DNA of 5,533 bases from an uncultured Lachnospiraceae bacterium (lineage in GTDB: Bacteria; Bacillota; Clostridia; Lachnospirales; Lachnospiraceae): the NCBI GenBank assembly GCA_910577655.1, contig CAJTOW010000187.1:1-5533 (forward strand), given 5' to 3'. Below are positions 1 to 4,168 of this stretch, piece by piece. A model generated the notes under the pieces. That model was not told the origin of the DNA. It saw only the letters and a program-made list of their open reading frames with translations, and ran no database searches. Made by a program: the position numbers and the translations under genes. Each line of letters starts with the position of its first letter. Position 1 is the first letter of the stretch.

Positions 1-73
1 GGCACCACCGCCCCAGACCCAGGCTCCGGCGGCGGATCCGGCCAGAAATCCGGCGTTTGATCTGTTAAATTAA
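1..73 (+). CDS. C-terminal end of an upstream gene (partial, Pro/Ala-rich)
   Basis: The frame starting at base 2 is open from the window edge to a TAA at 71-73. It encodes 23 residues rich in Pro and Ala, with an APPPQTQAPAADPARN segment followed by PAFDLLN. This fits a disordered Pro/Ala linker ending in a short hydrophobic C-terminal peptide, a common ending for bacterial proteins. The function cannot be identified from this tail. The frame starting at base 1 is also open, to a TGA at 58-60, and gives a Gly/Ser-rich peptide, so the frame choice is not secure. I prefer the base-2 frame because its stop is later and leaves a normal gap before the next ribosome-binding site at 131. No hairpin terminator with a U-tract follows it, so transcription could run on into the next gene. 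Confidence 0.4.
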   Translation, partial: APPPQTQAPAADPARNPAFDLLN

Positions 74-130
74 GAGTATCAAATGTAACAGCCTTATGGC
101 TTGCTACTAAACAATGAATAATCACATTAT

Positions 131-136
131 GGAGGG
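131..136 (+). promoter_or_regulatory. Ribosome-binding site that sets the start of the wall-binding protein
   Basis: GGAGGG lies 4 nt before an ATG at 141 and 7 nt before a second, adjacent in-frame ATG at 144. An upstream in-frame ATG at 114 has no Shine-Dalgarno sequence before it and would place the motif inside the coding region. The start is therefore 141 or 144. Both give the same basic N-terminus followed by a hydrophobic signal peptide. Confidence 0.8.
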
Positions 137-140
137 AAAA

Positions 141-1112
141 ATGATGAAGAGAAAAGAGCGTAGAAAGAGAGCAGCAATATGGATGTCCGCAGCAGTATTG
201 ACTGTCATGGGAACCGTGCCTGCTTTTGGAGCAGGATGGGAGCAGGATGACCAGGGACACCGGTATGTATTTGACAGCGGCGCAGCAGCAAGAAACCAGA
301 TGGTGGAAATTGACGGCGTAAAATATGGGTTTGATGGTGCAGGTTATATGGCAAAGGGCTGGTACAGCCAGGACAGCAGCTGGTATTATTTTAATCCGGA
401 ATCAGGGGCCCAGATGACCGGATGGCTGCAGGTGGATGGAAAATGGTATTATCTGGATCCGGGAAAAGAGGGAGCTATGCATAAATCCTGGCTGAAGCTG
501 GGCAATAACCGGTACTACCTTGATGAAAGCGGGGCAATGAAGATTGGCGCTTTTACGGTTGATGGATTTTATTATTTTGCAGAACAAGATGGGAGTTTAA
601 GAAGAAATGTTATCGAAAAGGAAAATGGTATTACGATTCGTTATGATGATGACGGAAAGGAATGGTACAAAAATGAGGAAAGCGCAGTAAACAGCCAGAA
701 CGGAGGAGAATCCTGGCTGCCGCTTCTGGAGGACAGTCAGCTTCGGACCCAGCGGCAGGATATCCAGATGAGTAATGCTGATTACATTAGTGAAGTAAAA
801 AGTGATCTTTACGAGGAATTCAAACAAGATGTAAGCAGGAGCAATAAGGCGACTGCAAGAGAAAGAAGCATCGAAAAATGGAAGGATAAGGCGACCAGAA
901 AGCTGGCTGGTCTGTTTGTACCTCAGGAGGAAATTGATACCTATCTGCAGCAGGTAATAGATGCCTGCTATGACGGGGATTATGGAACCTGGGAATATGA
1001 GTATCAGGAAAATGGGACAACCTGGACGTATACTTATTACGGAAGCTCGTATGATCAGGATGATGAGGAAGATTATGGTGAAGATTATGATGACTATGAC
1101 TGGGATGAGTAA
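141..1112 (+). CDS. Secreted cell-wall-binding-repeat protein with acidic C-terminal tail
   Basis: This is a 323-residue exported protein. Residues 1-10 are strongly basic (MMKRKERRKR). A hydrophobic stretch at 11-29 ends at a likely signal peptidase I site near AFGA (residues 28-31). Residues 32 to about 175 hold roughly seven repeats of 19-22 residues of the choline-binding/cell-wall-binding type, with aromatic and glycine signatures such as GWLQVDGKWYYLD, SWYYFNPESG and NNRYYLDESGAM. In this family such repeats fold into a beta-solenoid that binds choline-bearing or other wall polymers and keeps proteins at the surface. Residues about 185-280 look helical and charged and match no enzyme I recognise. 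The last 19 residues (from about 305) contain 13 Asp/Glu plus Tyr. No catalytic domain (amidase, lysozyme, transpeptidase) and no LPXTG sorting signal are visible. It is probably a surface adhesion or structural protein; the ligand is unknown. Its codons are visibly more A/T-rich than those of the MATE and PatB/MalY genes downstream. Confidence 0.85.
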   Translation: MMKRKERRKRAAIWMSAAVLTVMGTVPAFGAGWEQDDQGHRYVFDSGAAARNQMVEIDGVKYGFDGAGYMAKGWYSQDSSWYYFNPESGAQMTGWLQVDGKWYYLDPGKEGAMHKSWLKLGNNRYYLDESGAMKIGAFTVDGFYYFAEQDGSLRRNVIEKENGITIRYDDDGKEWYKNEESAVNSQNGGESWLPLLEDSQLRTQRQDIQMSNADYISEVKSDLYEEFKQDVSRSNKATARERSIEKWKDKATRKLAGLFVPQEEIDTYLQQVIDACYDGDYGTWEYEYQENGTTWTYTYYGSSYDQDDEEDYGEDYDDYDWDE

Positions 1113-1161
1113 GACTGAGACCGCATAAGGGTATTGCCATCTCTTCTGGCAGTTGGGATCT

Positions 1162-1260
1162 CTGTTCAGAGGCATCTGAACAGTAACACCTGTTACGCTG
1201 TATCAGGAGAATCCTGGTCAGTCTGGTTGACAATCCTTCTATTCACTGTTATACTGAACA
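1162..1260. repeat. Degenerate palindromic intergenic repeat related to the 3909-4063 element
   Basis: CTGTTCAGA (1162-1170), loop GGCA and TCTGAACAG (1175-1183) form a perfect 9-bp stem. It runs straight into GTAACA-CC-TGTTAC (1183-1196), a 6-bp palindrome. A further degenerate arm, CTGTTATACTGAACA, lies at 1246-1260, and its TGAACA end could pair with TGTTCA at 1163-1168. The junction TCTGAACAGTAAC matches the core TCTGAACTGTTAC of the larger element at 3909-4063 at 11 of 13 positions, and the word GGCATCTG is also shared (1171-1178 and 3991-3998). It is non-coding and probably a decayed relative of that repeat. The promoter at 1227-1255 overlaps its right side. Confidence 0.45.
1227..1255 (+). 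promoter_or_regulatory. Near-consensus sigma-A promoter with extended -10, upstream of the terminator and MATE gene
   Basis: TTGACA (1227-1232) is a perfect -35 hexamer. A 17-nt spacer leads to TATACT (1250-1255), one base from the consensus -10, preceded by TG at 1247-1248 in the extended -10 position. Transcription would begin near 1262. Such an RNA enters the terminator at 1291-1338 within about 30 nt. It would therefore end as an RNA of about 75 nt or continue as a leader of about 240 nt into the MATE gene at 1500. No comparably good promoter is visible between the terminator and the MATE start. Confidence 0.6.
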
Positions 1261-1272
1261 TGCTCATCGGAG

Positions 1273-1296
1273 GGCTTATAATCGCATTATAAAGCC
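1273..1296 (+). promoter_or_regulatory. Candidate antiterminator hairpin
   Basis: GGCTTATAAT (1273-1282), loop CGC and ATTATAAAGCC (1286-1296) form a 10-bp stem with a single bulged A at 1291. Its 3' arm uses bases 1291-1296 (AAAGCC), which are also the foot of the 5' arm of the terminator stem. The two structures cannot form fully together. Pairing here would detach the terminator base next to its U-tract. This is the geometry of an attenuator, but about 15 bp of the terminator stem would remain, so the strength of any effect is uncertain and no ligand or factor is evident. Confidence 0.45.
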
Positions 1297-1338
1297 GGAT
1301 AAGATGTCGGGGGCGCCCGATATTTTGTCCGGCTTTTT
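1291..1338 (+). terminator. Strong intrinsic terminator
   Basis: The 5' arm (1291-1311) pairs along its full 21 bases with the 3' arm (1316-1336), with three G-U wobbles and no mismatch, around the loop GGCG (1312-1315). The base of the stem is AAAGCCGGA paired with TCCGGCTTT, and the T-run covers 1334-1338. It can serve as the terminator of the wall-binding gene 180 nt upstream. Given the promoter at 1227-1255, it can also act as an attenuator in the leader of the MATE gene. On the opposite strand the stem is followed by TTTATAAT, so some bidirectional activity is possible. Confidence 0.9.
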
Positions 1339-1383
1339 GGTGTTCCGGTATGCATAAGTGACGAGGGGTGCCTGCGGTGTCCC

Positions 1384-1406
1384 GCCAGCTGTGACGTACA
1401 GCTGGC
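1384..1406. promoter_or_regulatory. 23-bp palindrome (hairpin or operator) in the MATE leader
   Basis: GCCAGCTGT (1384-1392) and ACAGCTGGC (1398-1406) are perfect 9-bp inverted arms around GACGT. As DNA this has the size and symmetry of a dimeric repressor site; as RNA it is a stable hairpin. No T-run follows, so it is not a terminator. It begins 4 bases before the first tandem 37-bp copy, which contains most of it. Confidence 0.5.
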
Positions 1407-1461
1407 AGAAAGCAGTTTTCAGACGCTGTGGCGTACAGCTGGCAGAACGCAATGTTCAGAC
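1388..1461 (+). repeat. Two tandem 37-bp direct repeats in the MATE leader
   Basis: Copy 1 (1388-1424) and copy 2 (1425-1461) abut exactly and match at 33 of 37 positions, with substitutions at unit positions 7, 24, 28 and 30. Each begins GCTGTG(A/G)CGTACAGC, which can fold into a small stem, and ends TTCAGAC. Copy 2 has only a 5-bp version of the palindrome because the extra outer bases before copy 1 are absent. The block ends about 20 nt before the MATE ribosome-binding site. Its position suggests a regulatory role (paired operator sites or tandem RNA hairpins), but a neutral duplication is possible. Confidence 0.75.
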
Positions 1462-1469
1462 ACGTTCTG
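1443..1469 (+). promoter_or_regulatory. Hairpin just upstream of the MATE ribosome-binding site
   Basis: CAGAACG (1443-1449) and CGTTCTG (1463-1469) form a perfect 7-bp stem around a 13-nt loop. The stem starts within the second 37-bp copy and ends 13 nt before AGGAGG. It leaves the ribosome-binding site free, so any effect on translation would be indirect. Confidence 0.35.
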
Positions 1470-1482
1470 GCATTTCAAAATC

Positions 1483-1488
1483 AGGAGG
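1483..1488 (+). promoter_or_regulatory. Ribosome-binding site of the MATE gene, with two possible starts
   Basis: AGGAGG lies 5 nt before an in-frame GTG at 1494 and 11 nt before ATG at 1500. The frame also opens at a GTG at 1428 inside the repeat block, but that start has no ribosome-binding site and would add residues unlike the family. I use ATG 1500; GTG 1494 would add only two residues. Confidence 0.75.
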
Positions 1489-1499
1489 AAATAGTGATT

Positions 1500-2837
1500 A
1501 TGAACAAGACACAGAATTTTACAGAAGGAAAGATCCTGGCGCCGCTGGTCCAGTTCGCTCTGCCGGTTCTGCTGGCTCTTTTTCTGCAGGCCATGTATGG
1601 GGCGGTGGATCTTCTGGTGGTGGGCCAGTTCGGGGAGGCTACAGACGTGTCCGCGGTATCCACCGGCAGCCAGATCCTGCATTCGGTCACTGTGGTGATC
1701 ACGGGGCTGGCTATGGGAATCACGATCCTTACGGGCCAGCGGATCGGAGAGAAAAGGCCGGAGGAGGCAGGGCGGACCATTGGGGCAGGCATCTGCCTGT
1801 TTTTCCTGGTGGCGGCTGTGCTGACAGTGACCATGGTGGCCTGGGCAGGCGGCATATCCCGGATCATGCAGGCGCCTGAGGAGGCCTTTGACCAGACGGT
1901 AGCCTATGTGCGGATCTGCTCGGCAGGTACCGTTTTTATCGTGGCCTATAACGTGCTGGGAAGCATCTTCCGGGGAATCGGAGATTCGAAAATGCCTCTG
2001 ATCACTGTTGCCATTGCCTGCGTGCTGAATATCGGCTGTGATCTTCTGTTTGTATCCGGCTTTCATATGGGAGCCGCCGGAGCGGCCCTGGCTACAGTAC
2101 TGGCCCAGGCGGTCAGCGTGGTGCTGTCCTTCATGATCATCAGGAGAAGAGAGCTTCCCTTTAAGCTGTCCCGGCAGGATGTCCGCTTCGACCGGATGAT
2201 CATAAGAAAGATATTGTCCCTTGGAACACCGGTGGCCTTTCAGGATCTGCTGGTAAGCATTTCCTTTCTGGTGATCATTGCCATCGTCAATTCCATGGGG
2301 GTGATTGCGTCCGCAGGTGTGGGGGTGGCGGAGAAGCTGTGCGCCTTCGTCATGCTGGTGCCCTCTGCCTATATGCAGTCCATGTCTGCTTTCGTGGCCC
2401 AGAACATAGGGGCAAAGCGCCATGACCGTGCCAGGAAAGCACTGTTCTATGGAATCGGAACCTCCGTTATAGTGGGCTTCCTCATGTTCTATGTATCCTT
2501 CTTCCACGGAGCCTGGATGGCCGGTCTCTTCGCCAGGGACCGGCAGGTGATCCTGGCAGCAGCAGATTATCTGCGGGCTTATGCCATTGACTGTATCCTG
2601 ACCTCGTTTTTGTTCTGTTTTATGGGGTACTTCAATGGCGGCGGCAAGACTCTGTTTGTCATGGGCCAGGGAATCCTGGGAGCCTTCTGTATCAGGATCC
2701 CGGTAGCCTACCTGGTAAGCAGTATCCCAGGAGTCTCCTTATTCTATATCGGGCTGGCTACCCCGGCCTCTACGGTAGTGCAGATTCTTCTTTGTATCTG
2801 GTATTACCAGAAAACCAGTGCGCCATCCGGCCAGTAA
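1500..2837 (+). CDS. MATE-family multidrug/cation antiporter
   Basis: This is a 445-residue inner-membrane exporter of normal MATE length with about 12 hydrophobic segments. MATE transporters expel cationic drugs, dyes or metabolites in exchange for Na+ or H+. The two-lobe pseudo-symmetry is visible. The N-lobe has an opening segment TEGKILAPLVQFALPVLL (8-25), Asp37 in AVDLLVVGQFG, the loop GQRIGEKRPEEA (79-90), the hallmark FRGIGDSKMPL (157-167) and NIGCDLLF (177-184). The C-lobe has the matching loop AQNIGAKRHDRARKA (300-314) and GYFNGGGKT (376-384). The GIGDSKMPL form resembles the MepA/DinF-like clostridial branch more than classical NorM. No local transcription factor is encoded, but the leader contains a promoter, a terminator, tandem repeats and hairpins. 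The gene is intact and converges on the DegV-family gene. Family confidence is high; the substrate cannot be told from sequence. Confidence 0.95.
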   Translation: MNKTQNFTEGKILAPLVQFALPVLLALFLQAMYGAVDLLVVGQFGEATDVSAVSTGSQILHSVTVVITGLAMGITILTGQRIGEKRPEEAGRTIGAGICLFFLVAAVLTVTMVAWAGGISRIMQAPEEAFDQTVAYVRICSAGTVFIVAYNVLGSIFRGIGDSKMPLITVAIACVLNIGCDLLFVSGFHMGAAGAALATVLAQAVSVVLSFMIIRRRELPFKLSRQDVRFDRMIIRKILSLGTPVAFQDLLVSISFLVIIAIVNSMGVIASAGVGVAEKLCAFVMLVPSAYMQSMSAFVAQNIGAKRHDRARKALFYGIGTSVIVGFLMFYVSFFHGAWMAGLFARDRQVILAAADYLRAYAIDCILTSFLFCFMGYFNGGGKTLFVMGQGILGAFCIRIPVAYLVSSIPGVSLFYIGLATPASTVVQILLCIWYYQKTSAPSGQ

Positions 2838-2865
2838 CCGAACTGCCAACACCGGATAATTGTCA

Positions 2866-2937
2866 GTCTGCAAGGCGGAGGAAGGAGGCGATGCGGTCGC
2901 ATCGTTGATTGACGACAATGCGGCCTCCCTGGCGGAC
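2866..2937. other. Imperfect GC-rich hairpin between convergent genes
   Basis: In the 128-bp gap between the ends of the MATE and DegV-family genes, GTCTGC at 2866-2871 opposes GCGGAC at 2932-2937. Inside these, GGAGGC (2884-2889) pairs perfectly with GCCTCC (2923-2928). A competing inner stem pairs 2895-2905 with 2915-2925 apart from one C-A mismatch, and GATGCG-GT-CGCATC (2890-2903) can fold on its own. No T-run follows on either strand, so a classical terminator is not shown. It may stop converging polymerases or protect 3' ends. On the minus strand a 26-codon frame from TTG at 2943 to TGA at 2863 crosses it without a convincing ribosome-binding site. I do not call it a gene. Confidence 0.4.
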
Positions 2938-2965
2938 CTTCAAAATAACAATAACTGTAATTCTC

Positions 2966-3802
2966 CTAACACCGTTCAATATATTGGATCGCCACGCACC
3001 GGGGGCCGCCCTGGGCCACGAATACGGGACTCAGCTCCAGCATCCGGATCTCCAGATCCTCAAATACCTTTTCAAACATCTTGCGGATGGTGCCGGCATC
3101 TTCCGGGGCATCGGCATGGGCGATGTAGAGAATATGGTCTTTTCCGATGCTTTTCTTTTTCAGATGTTCCACAATGCCATTCACGGCCGAAGACATGGTC
3201 CGCTTCACCAGAAACTTGTCCAGGCGCGTCCCGTCTACAGTCAGCTTCATCACCGGCTTCAGCTTCAGGGCTGAGCCGATGGCGGCGGCTACGGGGGTCA
3301 GCCGCCCGCCCCGCTTCAAAAAGGAGAAATCCTGGGGGATGAGAAATGACTCTGTCCGTTCTGCTGCATTACGCAGCCATGTGAGGATCTCCTGGGCGTT
3401 TCCGCCCTCCTCCTTCATTCTCTGGGCCATCTCTACCAGATACCGGTGGGGGCCACACAGAGTCCGGCTGTTGAAGACGGTGATCCGGTCCTTGTGCTCT
3501 ACCATCTCCCTGGCACTGCAGGCGCTCTGATAGGTTCCCGAAAGGCCGTCGGCCATGGAGATATTGATGATATCCGTGTCAGGATAAGACTGGAATACAT
3601 CCACCACATCCCCGATGGACGGCTGGGAGGACAAGGGCATCTGTCCTGCCTCGATGCGCTGGTAAAACTCCTCCATGTCAACCTGCAGATCCCGTCCTTC
3701 CATGTCTCCGATCTGAATATTCAGGGGAATTGCCTCGAATCCTGCCTGTTTCGCTTCCTTCTCTGTATACAACACAGAAGAATCTGTAATCACCTGAACC
3801 AT
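2966..3802 (-). CDS. DegV-family fatty-acid-binding protein (FakB-like fold)
   Basis: This is a complete 278-residue protein of normal DegV length. It starts at an ATG preceded by GGAGGG (3811-3816) with an 8-nt gap. DegV proteins bind a fatty acid in a deep pocket. The characterised FakB members present it to the kinase FakA, which makes acyl-phosphate for phospholipid synthesis. Visible landmarks are VITDSS (4-9), SSQPSIGDV (58-66, the usual TSQPS carboxylate-side loop), GLSGTYQSA (86-94), FLKRGGRLTP (161-170) and the following VAAAIGSALKLKPVMKL. The protein is cytosolic, with no signal peptide or membrane segment. Near the C-terminus, where FakB-type proteins often have a His in a GxHxGPGA-like loop, this one reads VFVAQGGPRCVA (260-271), with Gln264 in place of His. 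No kinase partner is encoded in the window. The gene is divergent from the PatB/MalY-type gene and shares a promoter-like sequence with it. Family is secure; the ligand is inferred. Confidence 0.95.
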   Translation of the reverse strand: MVQVITDSSVLYTEKEAKQAGFEAIPLNIQIGDMEGRDLQVDMEEFYQRIEAGQMPLSSQPSIGDVVDVFQSYPDTDIINISMADGLSGTYQSACSAREMVEHKDRITVFNSRTLCGPHRYLVEMAQRMKEEGGNAQEILTWLRNAAERTESFLIPQDFSFLKRGGRLTPVAAAIGSALKLKPVMKLTVDGTRLDKFLVKRTMSSAVNGIVEHLKKKSIGKDHILYIAHADAPEDAGTIRKMFEKVFEDLEIRMLELSPVFVAQGGPRCVAIQYIERC

Positions 3803-3853
3803 AATAAGTACCCTCCAAATGTTTTATCCGTTATGTGGTTTTTAAAACTACTT

Positions 3854-3887
3854 ATTATAGTTTGCAATACATGACGATATTTGTCAA
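3854..3887 (-). promoter_or_regulatory. Promoter-like sequence of the DegV-family gene, duplicated at the divergent gene
   Basis: Read on the minus strand, TTGACA (3882-3887) is followed after 22 nt by TATAAT (3854-3859), and the coding start lies about 50 nt further on. The spacer carries CGTCA and TATTGCAAAC. The 37-bp block at 3851-3887 matches the block at 4107-4143 on the other strand at 32 of 37 positions. A perfect -35 and a perfect -10 at a 22-nt spacing is too long for an ordinary sigma-A promoter, and no alternative -35 sits 17 nt from TATAAT. An activator acting on the spacer is one reading; alternatively the whole block is an operator overlapping a -10. Confidence 0.65.
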
Positions 3888-3908
3888 TAAAAAGTTCGTT
3901 AAATATAA

Positions 3909-4063
3909 TCTGAACTGTTACACGAAGGTAACAGTTCAGACAGGTCTGCGCACTCGCTGCGCTGACCGTGCGAAAACGTAGTGGCCGGAGGGCATCTGCC
4001 TCATCGCGTAGCGATTCTCATGGGCAGATGCCGTAACAGTTCAGGGAGTATCTGAACTGTTAC
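3909..4063. repeat. Composite palindromic repeat element between divergent promoters
   Basis: The 155-bp non-coding block is bounded by identical direct copies of TCTGAACTGTTAC (3909-3921 and 4051-4063). Each is followed by ACA and then CGAAG, with two extra bases in the right copy. Inverted copies lie inside at 3928-3940 (13 of 13 complementary, 6-nt loop) and 4033-4044 (12 bp, 7-nt loop). Between them are a GGTC-T-GCGCA stem closing on TGCGC-T-GACC (3943-3965) and a 10-bp stem GGCATCTGCC/GGCAGATGCC (3991-4000 and 4023-4032) enclosing ATCGC-GTA-GCGAT (4003-4015). Because the four core copies alternate in orientation, several exclusive foldings are possible. There is no ORF, T-run or transposase. 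It resembles REP/MITE-like intergenic repeats in design, though I recognise no named family. No clear target-site duplication is seen. Confidence 0.8.
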
Positions 4064-4106
4064 ATACGAAGATTCCAGTGGTGCCGTTTCTATTTAAGGA
4101 TCCTGC

Positions 4107-4140
4107 TTGACAAAGGCCGTCAGGTATTGCAAACTATAAT
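4107..4140 (+). promoter_or_regulatory. Promoter-like sequence of the PatB/MalY-type gene, twin of the DegV-gene promoter
   Basis: TTGACA (4107-4112), a 22-nt spacer and TATAAT (4135-4140) repeat the arrangement found upstream of the DegV-family gene. The run TATTGCAAACTATAAT is identical in both. The spacer also keeps CGTCA at the same distance, so the conserved words and their phase are preserved. TTGACAAA and TTGCAAA at 4107-4114 and 4127-4133 form a loose direct repeat about two helical turns apart. If TATAAT is the -10, the untranslated leader is only about 20 nt. Confidence 0.65.
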
Positions 4141-4168
4141 CAGCATTTTCGCAGGAGGAGCATAGAAT

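Noticed and set aside
114..140. Longer wall-binding protein starting at ATG 114
   Set aside because: No Shine-Dalgarno sequence precedes it, and GGAGGG at 131-136 clearly serves the ATGs at 141 and 144, which give a proper basic signal-peptide start.
1384..1440. Guanidine-II (mini-ykkC) riboswitch: two tandem hairpins upstream of a multidrug exporter
   Set aside because: That class needs ACGR in both hairpin loops. Here the loops are GACGT and GGCGT, so the second lacks ACG altogether and the first has T instead of a purine.
1428..1499. Longer MATE protein starting at GTG 1428
   Set aside because: No ribosome-binding site precedes it, it lies inside the tandem repeat, and AGGAGG at 1483-1488 points to 1494 or 1500.
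1419..2507. Long minus-strand open frame opposite the MATE gene
   Set aside because: Its His/Gln/Arg-rich translation has no domain character, and it is the antisense shadow of a clear 12-segment membrane protein.
2860..3342. Plus-strand open frame across the convergent gap and the end of the DegV-family gene
   Set aside because: No ribosome-binding site, low-complexity translation, and mostly antisense to a well-supported DegV coding region.
3909..4063. CRISPR array or intrinsic terminator
   Set aside because: The repeated cores alternate in orientation with irregular spacing, unlike CRISPR, and none of the stems is followed by a T-run.
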